A DNA stretch of 64,000 nucleotides from an uncultured Porphyromonadaceae bacterium. GTDB lineage: Bacteria; Bacteroidota; Bacteroidia; Bacteroidales; Muribaculaceae. The stretch covers positions 6,930 to 70,929 of the forward strand of contig CALAVE010000043.1 in assembly GCA_937892215.1 (NCBI GenBank), written 5' to 3'. Each line of letters begins with the position of its first letter. Positions within the stretch are counted from its first letter, which is position 1. Of this stretch, positions 51,234 through 60,007 are shown one piece after another. Position numbers and translations under genes: made by a program. The notes beneath the pieces were generated by a model. The model had not been told where the DNA came from. It saw nothing but the letters and a program-made list of their open reading frames with translations, and ran no database searches.

Positions 51234-52370
51234 ATGGAAACTACAACAAAGCAACAAGGACTGAATGAAGTCGTAATGAACAAAGTACAGAGAATGATTG
51301 AGGGCAAGGCCGTCGGAGTGCAGGAAACAATGGAACGTCTCGTGAGTGAGGGGCGTATGGCGCAGGACTTCATCGCGCCGCTCGGGGTGAATCTCCGCGC
51401 CAAGCAGCACGACCCGGTGATAACGTTTACGGCCAACGGACACATTAACATGGCTATGCCGGACGGGGAATTTTCCCTGCACGACAACGCGGTGGGGCAA
51501 CTGGCCGACCGACTGGGCGTGCCTTCACGCTACCTGCGCACCCTTGCCGCCGGCGAGCAGTGGCAACGTGACCTCGCAACGAATATCCTCAACGAGCACT
51601 CGGGCTGGACGCAGCGTAGCCGCGTTCTGGTTCGCGCCGTTGGTACACAGGTTCGCGCCGTTCTTTCCGACTCCTACCGCCGTCTGGACTCGGTGCAGAT
51701 ACTGACCGCATTCGTGGAGGAGGCCTCCCGGCAAGGTGCTGTGATTAGTGACGCGTACATGAACGATACCAAGGTGTGGGCCGAAACTATCCTGCCTCAG
51801 CCAATCAGCGTACCAACGGCCAAGAACGGCGAGGTGATTATCTTTGTGGGAGCGCGCTTCTCGACAAGCGACTACGGCGACGGGGCTGTGGATATGCGCA
51901 CCTTTATGCTCAACGGTGCGTGCCTTAACGGCATGGTACGCGAGAGCGTGATGAAGCAAGTGCATCTTGGCGGACGCTTGCCCGACAACCTTGCACTGAG
52001 CCAGCGCACCTACGACCTTGACACCAAGACCACCGTATCGGCAGTGCGCGACCTTACCCGTGGCTTGTACGACAACGACACTATCCTGCGCAAGGCACAG
52101 GAAATTCAGGGCGCAAGCGAGATTGAAGTTGACCTCGACAATGAGGTAAAGAAACTCACGAAGTCGGGAGAACTGCTCAAGAGTGAGGGCGAGCAAGTGA
52201 AGCAGCTGCTGATGAACAACAACCCTGACGACGGTGTTCAGGGGGCGGCTACCCTGTGGAAACTCACACAGGCGATTACCGCTCACGCACGCACTCTGAC
52301 CCCGGAGCGCAGTCGTGACCTGCATGAGATTAGCGGCAAGTTGCTCAACCGTGTTAAGATTGACGCATAA
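51234..52370 (+). CDS. DUF932 phage/plasmid protein
   Basis: 378 residues from METTTKQQGL at 51234, just after the candidate origin; an upstream in-frame start at 51135 runs through the ATT repeat and is rejected. DUF932 features include PSRYLRTLAAGEQWQRDLATNILNEH, RAVLSDSYRRLDSVQIL and TFMLNGACLNGMV. The family occurs in phages and plasmids and its function is unknown; some members are linked to DNA replication or recombination. It is the largest gene of the rightward block and probably shares a transcript with those after it. Confidence 0.88.
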   Translation: METTTKQQGLNEVVMNKVQRMIEGKAVGVQETMERLVSEGRMAQDFIAPLGVNLRAKQHDPVITFTANGHINMAMPDGEFSLHDNAVGQLADRLGVPSRYLRTLAAGEQWQRDLATNILNEHSGWTQRSRVLVRAVGTQVRAVLSDSYRRLDSVQILTAFVEEASRQGAVISDAYMNDTKVWAETILPQPISVPTAKNGEVIIFVGARFSTSDYGDGAVDMRTFMLNGACLNGMVRESVMKQVHLGGRLPDNLALSQRTYDLDTKTTVSAVRDLTRGLYDNDTILRKAQEIQGASEIEVDLDNEVKKLTKSGELLKSEGEQVKQLLMNNNPDDGVQGAATLWKLTQAITAHARTLTPERSRDLHEISGKLLNRVKIDA

Positions 52371-52433
52371 ATGTTTAACCGCTCTCGCCTGTGTCGCCTG
52401 ATGCAGGCGAGGGCATTATCACTAAACCGCACA

Positions 52434-52634
52434 ATGAGAACAGACATTACGACCGCCGTAGCCAACAGCTGCGATATGACCCCGGAGCGAGCCGGTGAGG
52501 AAATAGGTTACGAAATGGATAACCTGCGCTCGCTTGCGAGCGACAATTCGCTGACTTATGCTGACATGGAGCAAGCATGCCTCGACTTGGGGCTAGACCT
52601 TGATTACGTTGAGGACATGCTACTGATGTTTTGA
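52434..52634 (+). CDS. Small acidic phage protein
   Basis: 66 residues from MRTDITTAVANSCDMTPERAGEEIGYEMDNL. The frame can also start at 52371, immediately after the DUF932 stop, which would add 21 mostly basic residues; the acidic part alone looks like the real protein. No family is recognised. The C-terminal DLGLDLDYVEDMLLMF is strongly hydrophobic and acidic. Confidence 0.6.
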   Translation: MRTDITTAVANSCDMTPERAGEEIGYEMDNLRSLASDNSLTYADMEQACLDLGLDLDYVEDMLLMF

Positions 52635-52735
52635 TGATACGGGCGAAAAACAACAAAAACGCCCCTCTAAGCGATTTTCTTTTCGCGAATGGGCAACTTT
52701 ACATTTAAGAACTTTAACGCAACGAGAGACAAAAT

Positions 52736-53014
52736 ATGGGAAAAATAACTAACACATTAACGGTGGGGAACATTATCAGCGTGAGTTTCTACAACGCCGC
52801 GCCCGAACGCGACTCCTTTTACTTCTTCGGCTCGCTGGCCGCCATATTCGAGGCGTTCACGCCCGAACAGGTGGGTTGCACGCTGGAGCACCTTTGGAAC
52901 AAAGACCGTTTCCGTAATGGGCGCGTAATCACGCCCACCTGCATCATTGCCAAGCACAAAATATTCCGCAAGGCAAACAAAGTATCAAGAACCACTAAAA
53001 CCAATAAACAATGA
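52736..53014 (+). CDS. Small phage protein
   Basis: 92 residues, MGKITNTLTVGNIISVSF at the start and a basic end (AKHKIFRKANKVSRTTKTNKQ). FYFFGSLAAIFEAFTPEQVGCTLEHLW in the middle is a helical hydrophobic pattern. Unknown function. It overlaps the next gene by four bases. Confidence 0.65.
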   Translation: MGKITNTLTVGNIISVSFYNAAPERDSFYFFGSLAAIFEAFTPEQVGCTLEHLWNKDRFRNGRVITPTCIIAKHKIFRKANKVSRTTKTNKQ

Positions 53015-53406
53015 CGCAACAAGAAATTATCCGCCAATGCTGGGAGCAGTTCAACAAGGACTTCGACCCGCAATTTTACTCCGTAAATTTCAACTTCCTC
53101 AGTGGCGTAACTTATGCGCTGCAATTTATACACGCGCAGTTCTTTGAACTTATGGAGGAATGGTATGGCCACAACGGCCCGTACGATGATGAACGGATGG
53201 AAATGACTCGGCTCTTCGAGGAAAGAATCGGAGCTGACGAGCTCGCACCCAAAGAAATCGGATGTGGCTATTGTATTCACGAGGCCGTCTGTGAGCAACG
53301 CAAGCACAGGACTATTCCGACAAGACAACTCGCCAGAGTCTGCGGCAATTTTGTCCACTATGCAACCCTAACAAACGATATAACAAACGATAATAACAAC
53401 ATCTAA
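53011..53406 (+). CDS. Phage protein with Cys cluster
   Basis: 131 residues. The N-terminal 90 residues are helical and aromatic (FNFLSGVTYALQFIHAQFFELMEEWYG). CGYCIHEAVCEQRKH near residue 88 and a later Cys make a possible metal-binding site. Not recognised as a family. It overlaps the preceding gene by four bases and precedes the MutS-I gene by 12. Confidence 0.65.
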   Translation: MTQQEIIRQCWEQFNKDFDPQFYSVNFNFLSGVTYALQFIHAQFFELMEEWYGHNGPYDDERMEMTRLFEERIGADELAPKEIGCGYCIHEAVCEQRKHRTIPTRQLARVCGNFVHYATLTNDITNDNNNI

Positions 53407-53418
53407 ACACTTACCACA

Positions 53419-54021
53419 ATGACACAGACACATAAACAAGATTTCCTGAAATGGGTGCAACGGAACAATGTTTCCGTGCTCGACGCCATGCCCAATTGTG
53501 ACCTGCACAAAGGGCAAATGGTTATGTTCAAGAATGATTACGGCGCGACTTTCGGCCCTCACGAAGTTCTCGGGTTCGCACCCGAGCCAACATCTTCCGG
53601 CCGCTGCGTCTATTTCGACCACGATGCCTATTGGCTACCGGCTCGCCCCGACCAGCTGACCCCTGTAAGCAATGGAGCCGGTGAGGAAGCAGCAATGATG
53701 AAACAATTCCGCGAGATTAAGGCAAAGCACCCCGACGCGATACTGCTGTTCCGTGTGGGCGACTTCTACGAAGCCTACGAGGATGATGCTAAGGTGCTGA
53801 ACAAGGTTTGCGGCATTACGCTTACTTGCCGCACTGCGGCTGATGATAGCAAAACACGCATGGCCGCGTTCCCACACCACGCGCTCGACACCTACCTGCC
53901 CCGGCTCGTTCGCGCCGGCTCCCGGGTGGCTATCTGCGACCAACTGGAAGACCCCAAACTGACCAAGAAACTGGTGAAGCGCGGCATAACAGAACTGGTG
54001 ACACCGAATAATACGTTCTAA
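53419..54021 (+). CDS. Stand-alone MutS domain I protein
   Basis: 200 residues. Residues 92-195 match the mismatch-recognition domain I of Mut[33 protein letters not shown] with the FYE triad at 116-118 that inserts into mismatched DNA, then [33 protein letters not shown] and [10 protein letters not shown]. The connector, clamp and ATPase domains are absent. Residues 1-85 form a small, unrelated N-terminal part. The Phe-x-Glu is intact, so DNA binding is plausible. Similar stand-alone domains occur on Bacteroidetes mobile elements. A terminator follows. Confidence 0.85.
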   Translation: MTQTHKQDFLKWVQRNNVSVLDAMPNCDLHKGQMVMFKNDYGATFGPHEVLGFAPEPTSSGRCVYFDHDAYWLPARPDQLTPVSNGAGEEAAMMKQFREIKAKHPDAILLFRVGDFYEAYEDDAKVLNKVCGITLTCRTAADDSKTRMAAFPHHALDTYLPRLVRAGSRVAICDQLEDPKLTKKLVKRGITELVTPNNTF

Positions 54022-54036
54022 ACCCAACTTCCATTT

Positions 54037-54070
54037 CGGGGCTGGCGCCGGAAAAAACCAGCCCCGATTT
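54037..54070 (+). terminator. Intrinsic terminator after the MutS-I gene
   Basis: cggggctgg (54037-54045) pairs perfectly over 9 bp with ccagccccg (54058-54066), followed by attttg. It isolates the 54232 gene from the rightward block. Confidence 0.75.
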
Positions 54071-54231
54071 TGCAGTTTCAATTTTAATCACTAATTTAGT
54101 CGCAAAATACGATAAAAACAATGTTTTTGTTCATTTCTCGTATAAAAGTGTTTATCAGGTAAATACAAAAATATTCCAGCCGACATTTCGGCGTCGAAAT
54201 TTTTACATTCGCTTATAAAAATTGAAAGAAT

Positions 54232-54459
54232 ATGGAAAGTATATTTGACTTCAATCCAACAGAACGGGAACGGTATGTGATAACAGGCTTTACAAGGGAA
54301 GATATGGCTTGGGTAGATGACGATTCTAAGGCAAGGGGTGTTGCTATGTTGTTCTTCCTTCGCGGGAATAAACGTATGATGAGAAAGTATCTTAAACGTA
54401 TTTCGGACGTGAATATGCGTAATTCCTTTATGAGGACAATCAGTCACCTATCTTTTTAG
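54232..54459 (+). CDS. Small AT-rich gene convergent with the MuF gene; possible immunity protein
   Basis: 75 residues, MESIFDFNPTERERYVITGFTREDM and a basic helical end (RGNKRMMRKYLKRISDVNMRNSF). It follows a terminator and an AT-rich leader containing TACATTCG (54204-54211), a possible -7 element, so it has its own transcription. Its last 20 bases overlap the end of the MuF gene on the other strand. The AT-rich composition matches the C-terminal half of MuF but not the phage neighbours, so the two may have entered together. Immunity to the MuF C-terminal domain is a hypothesis. Confidence 0.55.
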   Translation: MESIFDFNPTERERYVITGFTREDMAWVDDDSKARGVAMLFFLRGNKRMMRKYLKRISDVNMRNSFMRTISHLSF

Positions 54460-56329
54460 CAAACGATTCGACAGACTCGGATAATAAACGCAAACATTCC
54501 CCAGCATTCTTAACACCTCTCAGTTTAAGGAATCGCTCAACCGAGCCAAAAATCTCATCATAATCGCTATCCACGATTGAACGCTCAAATTTGCGTAACA
54601 CCTCTTTATCGTCAATGCCGTAATGCGAGAGCAAGCGCATGAAATTCTTTACTTCAACCCCATACCCGTAACCTCCTTGAATGATTGTTTCGAGGTGGTT
54701 TGCTTTTATCCCTATCTGCTTTAATAACTTAGGATACGTTCTGCGTGCGCAGAACTGGTTGATAGTTTCCATTACAGCCAACCATTGCGGGTTTTTCTTA
54801 ACCTGTTTCAAATCGCGCCAACCTTTTGCTTTAGCGTGGCGCAGTTCGTGCCAAACACACTCAAGAGCGTATTCTTGCTGCATGGTCAACAACTCTCCTT
54901 TGCGAATAGCCTCTATTGCGCCCTGTAGTTCGCGCATTGGGTTAAATGCTATCTTTGTGCCGTTGCTGCTCGCAACCATAAAGGTTTCGTTGGATATGCG
55001 TATTTTGGAAATCCTTTCTGCTCCAATTCCGCTTATGGTTGTACGCATAAACGAGTTCTCGGGGTTATATCGGTCAACATTAAAACCTTTAAACTGCCCT
55101 CTTACGTGCATCGGGTTATTGGCCACCAATTCGTCAAGCCATTCAAGAGCCTCATTCTCGCCCACGGCTGGCTTGGCTAATTTGTTTGCCAAAGAGTTTA
55201 CGCGCGACACAAGCCATGTTGTGCCAGCATTATTACTGCTATAGGCGAATTGTGCGTTTATCAGTCCATCGTTGTCGCGGAGGAAGTACGGGAGCGACTT
55301 GGCGCTGGCTATCCGCTCCTCGTTGCGGTCGAGCCACGCGTTGAAATTCTCCGGCAGGTCGGCCACCTCGTTGTCGCTCTCTTCGGCCGGTTCTTCGCCC
55401 TGCATGATGCGCTGGTTGTCGGCGGCCAGTTCCTCCGGGGTCTTGAGTATGGGCGTGGCGTAGCACCGGCAGTGTGGGTGCCAGCCGGTGAATTTGAAGT
55501 CCTTTGGGTAGTCGCCCTTTAGCTCGTCGCAGATGTCGAAGAACGCCCCCTCGGGCACGCCACGGCAGTTGTGGTTGTTGCTCAACTGAATCTTGATACC
55601 CACCACGAAGTCCATCTGCTGCCAGCGTAGGTGGTCGGCGGTGCGGTAGGCGATGTTGGCCTCGGTGGCGGCAAGCCGGCGCGCGTTCATGTAACTGGAG
55701 CGGTACACCCCACGGCCAGGGTGGAATGCCGCTGCCGCTTTACTCAGGTGCAGCTGTCCGTGCTCGTCGGCCACACGGCGGAAGAGCTTGTCGGGGTGCT
55801 GTAGGTAGGTCTGCAGTTCGCGCGCCATTGCCGGGGCGTCGAGCCCAGAGCGAATACCGATGTCAAGCCCCATTTCAATCTCGTTGCGGAACGTGTCGGA
55901 ATACCGCCACACGCGGTCGGACAGGCTCAGCCCTGCCTCCTTGCGAGCGAGAAACGCGTCCAGTGCCTTGCCGTTGGTGGAATAGTAACGGCGGTATTCC
56001 GCTTGGGTGAGCCGTGCCACGTTGTCGCCGAACACCACGTTACACAGTTCGTTGTTTTTGTTGTTGGCCAGTGTCCACTCCGAACGCACTCCGTTCACGA
56101 TACACGTATTCATTTGCTTACGCAGGTCGGCCACAAGTTCGTCCACGCGCTTAGCCGCTTGCGGGAAGTCGGCAAGGCTGAAAATCTGCTCGGGGTCGAA
56201 ACCCTGTATAGATACACCTATGGCTGCCGCCTCGGTGACAGCATGTCGGTAAATCTTGTCTATCTGCCGCTGATATTTGGCTTGATTGGCAAGGTGGGTC
56301 TGGTCGTACTTATTCTTGGGCTTGGGCAT
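54440..56329 (-). CDS. MuF head morphogenesis protein with C-terminal HExxH domain
   Basis: 629 residues. Residues about 90-300 are the SPP1 gp7/MuF domain, ending in the signature GWHPHCRCYATPI (282-294), which helps load the head with DNA-ejection or internal proteins. From about residue 362 (near 55243) the composition becomes AT-richer and unlike the phage. This half contains WHELRHAKAKGW with HExxH at 494-498 and a later TINQFCARRTY block, a pattern of zinc metallopeptidases. MuF proteins with toxin domains at the C-terminus are known in temperate phages. The function of this domain is inferred; the third zinc ligand is not proven. Confidence 0.85.
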   Translation of the reverse strand: MPKPKNKYDQTHLANQAKYQRQIDKIYRHAVTEAAAIGVSIQGFDPEQIFSLADFPQAAKRVDELVADLRKQMNTCIVNGVRSEWTLANNKNNELCNVVFGDNVARLTQAEYRRYYSTNGKALDAFLARKEAGLSLSDRVWRYSDTFRNEIEMGLDIGIRSGLDAPAMARELQTYLQHPDKLFRRVADEHGQLHLSKAAAAFHPGRGVYRSSYMNARRLAATEANIAYRTADHLRWQQMDFVVGIKIQLSNNHNCRGVPEGAFFDICDELKGDYPKDFKFTGWHPHCRCYATPILKTPEELAADNQRIMQGEEPAEESDNEVADLPENFNAWLDRNEERIASAKSLPYFLRDNDGLINAQFAYSSNNAGTTWLVSRVNSLANKLAKPAVGENEALEWLDELVANNPMHVRGQFKGFNVDRYNPENSFMRTTISGIGAERISKIRISNETFMVASSNGTKIAFNPMRELQGAIEAIRKGELLTMQQEYALECVWHELRHAKAKGWRDLKQVKKNPQWLAVMETINQFCARRTYPKLLKQIGIKANHLETIIQGGYGYGVEVKNFMRLLSHYGIDDKEVLRKFERSIVDSDYDEIFGSVERFLKLRGVKNAGECLRLLSESVESFAKKIGD

Positions 56330-56516
56330 CGGTTCTTCTCAACACGAAATGTTCACATTGGGGGTCTGAAAGGAAGTGGTAGTGCTTGCGGTAGTCACAC
56401 CGGCAGAGAATGTATCGGCCGGCGACCGATTTGTTGCACCAGTCGCTGGAGTGGGCGCATTCGCGGCAGCGGTGTTTCGGCTCCACTTGGATGGGTTTAG
56501 TCGCTCGGCGCGCCAT
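56310..56516 (-). CDS. Small Cys-rich zinc-ribbon-like protein
   Basis: 68 residues. HRCRECAHSSDWC, then YILCRCDYRKHYHFLSDPQCEHF supply six Cys and several His, a probable zinc-binding fold. The N- and C-terminal ends are basic and polar. It overlaps MuF by 20 bases and follows the portal stop by four bases. Function unknown; a small structural or regulatory protein between portal and MuF. Confidence 0.65.
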   Translation of the reverse strand: MARRATKPIQVEPKHRCRECAHSSDWCNKSVAGRYILCRCDYRKHYHFLSDPQCEHFVLRRTDAQAQE

Positions 56517-56519
56517 GGG

Positions 56520-57923
56520 CTACTGCGTCAGTTCAAATGCGTCAACCATGCTCTCCTCGTTGATTTCCTGCAAGGTCTTGTCCACATCGTCGCTCCAGCC
56601 CAGTTGCTCTATGGCTTCGCGCTGGCTGATGATGGGCTTATTACCATTGGCAGTCATAAGGTTGCTGATGGTGTCCTTTTCCTCGGTGATGGTGAACGGC
56701 GATATGATGTTCTCAACCGGTAGCGCGTCAATGTCTTTGGCGTAACTCTCGCCCAAGGCAAGGCGTAAGAATGCCTTGACCACATTTACTTCGCGGTCGA
56801 AGAACTCGAGCAACCGTCCGCTCTCGTCCTTGACCTTTAGTTGCGCGTCGATGAACAATTGCTTACGGCTCTCACCGCTCATGGGTGTTGCTTTCATGCT
56901 CTCGTAGGACCAATCAGGAAGTTGGAGTTGCGTAAAGAACGACTGCCGAAGTTCCGTGATGTGGAATTTCAAGTTCTCCACTGCTTGCGCCCAGGTTACA
57001 TAGTTTGCCGTACTTCCCTTGGGGTACTGTAGTATCGCTTTGAATTCTTCTTTCTCGTTGCCCTCGTTGCCATAATTCACTTCTTGGTCGGCGAACACAC
57101 AGAACAGGGGCTTGGAGTTTTTGCGCAGATAGTTCCCATTGCGGCTCATCGCCCACTCCATTTCGTACACTATCTTGCTTGTGTCCTCCCAAATGGGTGT
57201 GGGGCGATACATATATACGGCAGGAATCTTACCCAGTTTTGCGATGTTGTCCTGCTCTATCAGTTCCCAACCGCCTGCCCCGTTGTCGCTCCATTTGTAG
57301 TGCGCTTCGGCTGTGTACGCGTCGAAGAACGCCATTGTCTTGCCGCCAACTTTTCGTTTATAGCCAACGGACAAGGCGATGAGGTCGCCCATGTCGTCGA
57401 ACAAAGGATAGAGGACATCACCGAGCATGGGGGAGAAGTTACGGCAGCGGAACTTGAGAGGGCTACTAAAGCCATACGCTGTCGTTGGTTGCTCCTGAGC
57501 ATACCACAACGTCATGACTTCGCAACCGGCATAAAGCATTGTGAGTCGCTCCACATTCACACTATCAATGCGATTGCGGCAAAACACCTTCTCAAGGTAG
57601 CCGGCCACTTCTTTCTGTCGGTCGTTCTCGGCAGCATACACACGCTTAACCGGCACACCGCAGCATAACTCCGTCATTCGCTTGACAGCCAGCTGCTGAA
57701 AATTGTACGTGACGCGCGTTACGCGGTCAACTTCCCCATTGCTCTTGGCTACGTCTGGGTATATTGACTTGTTCATTACGGGATGCTTCTTGGGGTCATA
57801 CTCGCTCTGAAGCCCAGCCCTTCCGCCCCACGCTGGAACCACGATTGATTTCTCGCGCAAATCTGCGATGATGTCGTTGGCAGTGCGCTTGCCTAACTGG
57901 ATGATGTCGTTGATTAGTGCCAT
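56520..57923 (-). CDS. Portal protein (SPP1 type)
   Basis: 467 residues. It forms the dodecameric ring at the capsid vertex through which DNA passes. Key stretches are RVTRVTYNFQQLAVKRMTELCCGVPV (about 68-93), FSPMLGDVLYPLFDDMGDLIALSVGYKRK, and the clip and crown regions LPDWSYESMKATPMSGESRKQLF. Length is normal. It sits between the terminase and MuF genes in the classical order. Confidence 0.85.
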   Translation of the reverse strand: MALINDIIQLGKRTANDIIADLREKSIVVPAWGGRAGLQSEYDPKKHPVMNKSIYPDVAKSNGEVDRVTRVTYNFQQLAVKRMTELCCGVPVKRVYAAENDRQKEVAGYLEKVFCRNRIDSVNVERLTMLYAGCEVMTLWYAQEQPTTAYGFSSPLKFRCRNFSPMLGDVLYPLFDDMGDLIALSVGYKRKVGGKTMAFFDAYTAEAHYKWSDNGAGGWELIEQDNIAKLGKIPAVYMYRPTPIWEDTSKIVYEMEWAMSRNGNYLRKNSKPLFCVFADQEVNYGNEGNEKEEFKAILQYPKGSTANYVTWAQAVENLKFHITELRQSFFTQLQLPDWSYESMKATPMSGESRKQLFIDAQLKVKDESGRLLEFFDREVNVVKAFLRLALGESYAKDIDALPVENIISPFTITEEKDTISNLMTANGNKPIISQREAIEQLGWSDDVDKTLQEINEESMVDAFELTQ

Positions 57924-57945
57924 TTGTCTTTAGTCTTTTGGGTGT

Positions 57946-59418
57946 TTAGTATATCATGCTTGCCGTGCGAGCCTTGTTGATGGGCTTGAACGGGTTGCTA
58001 ATGTGATAGTCTATTGCATAACCGAGCAAGTCCACGTACTCGTCGTGCGGCTTGGCAGGGAATCCGCATATTTCGTCCTCGAATGCCTCGTTCCACGCTC
58101 CGTCAACAAGCACTACACGGCCACTCTCAACCACCGGCGAAGCGGCATAGAGGCGCGTCTCCTTGCTGTCTTTCGGACTGGGCGTACTCACGATATTCAA
58201 GCCGGTTACTTCCTTGAGCTGGTCTATAACGGATATGCCATTGGCCTTGGGTTCGATGCGGATAGAGGAATTGCGCGTGTAGCCGTGTTCGTTCGCATAC
58301 TTCGGAATGAAGCGTAGCAAGTCTGGGAAGCGCATCAGTACCTTATGGGCGTGGGTAATATACAAGTCCCCTCCTATCTTACATGTCGCTACGATTCCGG
58401 TGGGGTCGTTGTCTGTCTTGTCGGTATATGCGGTGTCGAGGAAGAACACAATGGGCTCACGGTCGTAGATGCGGTTGAACTCCGCTGTTTTGATGTGCTT
58501 GAACCAATCACGGCGAATGATGTTACCCCCCTCTATGGATGGATGCTGTTGATACAGCGCGGCAAAGGTTCTCGGGCTACGGCCTTCGGCCTGGCGCAAC
58601 CTTTTGAGCGAGTGGCGCTCTTCCCACAACGCTTCGCCCACGTTGCGCGGGTCGCTCGCGTTGCCGTCGTCGAGCCGTTCTCGGATTGCAGGGATTGAGA
58701 GCACCGTCCACTTGTCAGCCTCGCGTTCAAGGATGCGTCCGGCAAGATCGTCCTCGTGCCACCGCGTCATTATGAATAATTGGCGAGATTTGTTGTGTAA
58801 GCGCGTAACAAGCACTGAGGTGTACCATTCCCATATCCGCTCCCTGTAAGTGGCAGAATAGGCCTCTAATGCGTCCTTAACTGGGTCGTCAATTATGGCT
58901 ATGTCAACCGGCGTTCCTGTCAGAGAACCGCCCACGCCCACGGACTTGTAGAACCCCTTGTAGCCGACAATCTCGAACTGGTCCGCGTTGCGCAAATAGC
59001 CGCGAGTGGCCTTGGATTGCGAGCCGTTGAGCGTGGTTAGAGGGAATATTGCCCCATACTCCGCAGTGTCTATCGTACGCTGAATTGAGCGACTGAACTG
59101 CTGAGCAAGGTCGGCCGAATAGGAACATCCGACAATCTTCAAGTCAGGGTCTCGCCCCAGAGCCCACGCCGGGAACTGTCGGCTCACAATCTCGCTCTTG
59201 CCGTGCTGCGGCGGCATGAACACCATGAGGTTAGTTATTTGTCCGTCCAACAGCTTTTGGCATTGGTCGGCTATTTCCGTGTGAAACCATTGGCGGTCGT
59301 AGGACGTGTTGATGTACGGCAGGAACTGGCGGAAGTTCTCTGCCGCGTCAAGTTGCAGGAACCTGCGTCTCAATTCAAGTTCCCTTAGCATCAGTCCTAT
59401 GTCAGCCGTTGCTTCCAC
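57946..59418 (-). CDS. Terminase large subunit
   Basis: 490 residues. It translocates DNA into the head and cuts it. Walker A MPPQHGKS is at 68-75, Walker B in VDIAIIDDPV, and a C-motif-like TRWHEDDLAGR follows. The nuclease domain has FLDTAYTDKTDNDPTG, and the distal acidic site DEYVDLLGYAI. All catalytic positions are in place. The type of packaging cannot be told from the sequence. Its start overlaps the small-subunit gene by 17 bases. Confidence 0.94.
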   Translation of the reverse strand: MEATADIGLMLRELELRRRFLQLDAAENFRQFLPYINTSYDRQWFHTEIADQCQKLLDGQITNLMVFMPPQHGKSEIVSRQFPAWALGRDPDLKIVGCSYSADLAQQFSRSIQRTIDTAEYGAIFPLTTLNGSQSKATRGYLRNADQFEIVGYKGFYKSVGVGGSLTGTPVDIAIIDDPVKDALEAYSATYRERIWEWYTSVLVTRLHNKSRQLFIMTRWHEDDLAGRILEREADKWTVLSIPAIRERLDDGNASDPRNVGEALWEERHSLKRLRQAEGRSPRTFAALYQQHPSIEGGNIIRRDWFKHIKTAEFNRIYDREPIVFFLDTAYTDKTDNDPTGIVATCKIGGDLYITHAHKVLMRFPDLLRFIPKYANEHGYTRNSSIRIEPKANGISVIDQLKEVTGLNIVSTPSPKDSKETRLYAASPVVESGRVVLVDGAWNEAFEDEICGFPAKPHDEYVDLLGYAIDYHISNPFKPINKARTASMIY

Positions 59419-60007
59419 CGGTCAATATCCTCAATCTTTTCAATTCAGCCGTTATCTCGTCGCGAGTCATATTCACGCTCACACCTCCCTTGTGGTCCAA
59501 TTCGCGCTTCTCCGGCGCATACAATCCAAGCAACTTGCGGCGTTCAATAAGTAACTTGTGTATCATATCAAGGTAGCGTGGGTCGCCGCATGGGCGCAGT
59601 TCCTTTTGTGTCTGCTCCATTGAGATAGTCGCCACACCACCTCCTTCACCATCCTCGCCCTCGGGAATTGGCACTCCTTTCTGCTTGCTTGTTTTTTCCA
59701 CGCCGTCCTCCTTGGACTTCTCCCAGGCTTCCCATGCTTCCTTGATTAAGTCGTCAATGCGCTGTAACTCCAACTGCAGGGCGTAGTCAAGGTTCTCTAT
59801 GCGGCACTTGCGCCACTCCTCCAGCAGCGTGTTCACATCCTTACACACAGTCGATAGCGAGTATGAGGCAAGGTCAAGTCGAGCCATGACCTCGTGCCGT
59901 ATCTCCGTATAGGAATAACCTCGCTTGAATAGCTGGGCCACTATCTCCTGCCGCATGATTGCGCTACGGTGGTAGTCACGTCTTTGTTTTGCTTGCTTGT
60001 GTGTCAT
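59402..60007 (-). CDS. Terminase small subunit-like protein
   Basis: 201 residues. The N-terminal 70 residues contain a helix-turn-helix (QEIVAQLFKRGYSYTEIRHEVMARLDLASYSLSTVCKDV), which should bind the pac or cos site. A coiled coil (WRKCRIENLDYALQLELQRIDDLIKEAWEAWEKS) and an acidic Gly-rich linker follow. Position upstream of the large subunit, with 17 bases of overlap, supports the call. A one-base TAATG overlap joins it to the radical SAM gene upstream. Confidence 0.78.
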   Translation of the reverse strand: MTHKQAKQRRDYHRSAIMRQEIVAQLFKRGYSYTEIRHEVMARLDLASYSLSTVCKDVNTLLEEWRKCRIENLDYALQLELQRIDDLIKEAWEAWEKSKEDGVEKTSKQKGVPIPEGEDGEGGGVATISMEQTQKELRPCGDPRYLDMIHKLLIERRKLLGLYAPEKRELDHKGGVSVNMTRDEITAELKRLRILTGGSNG

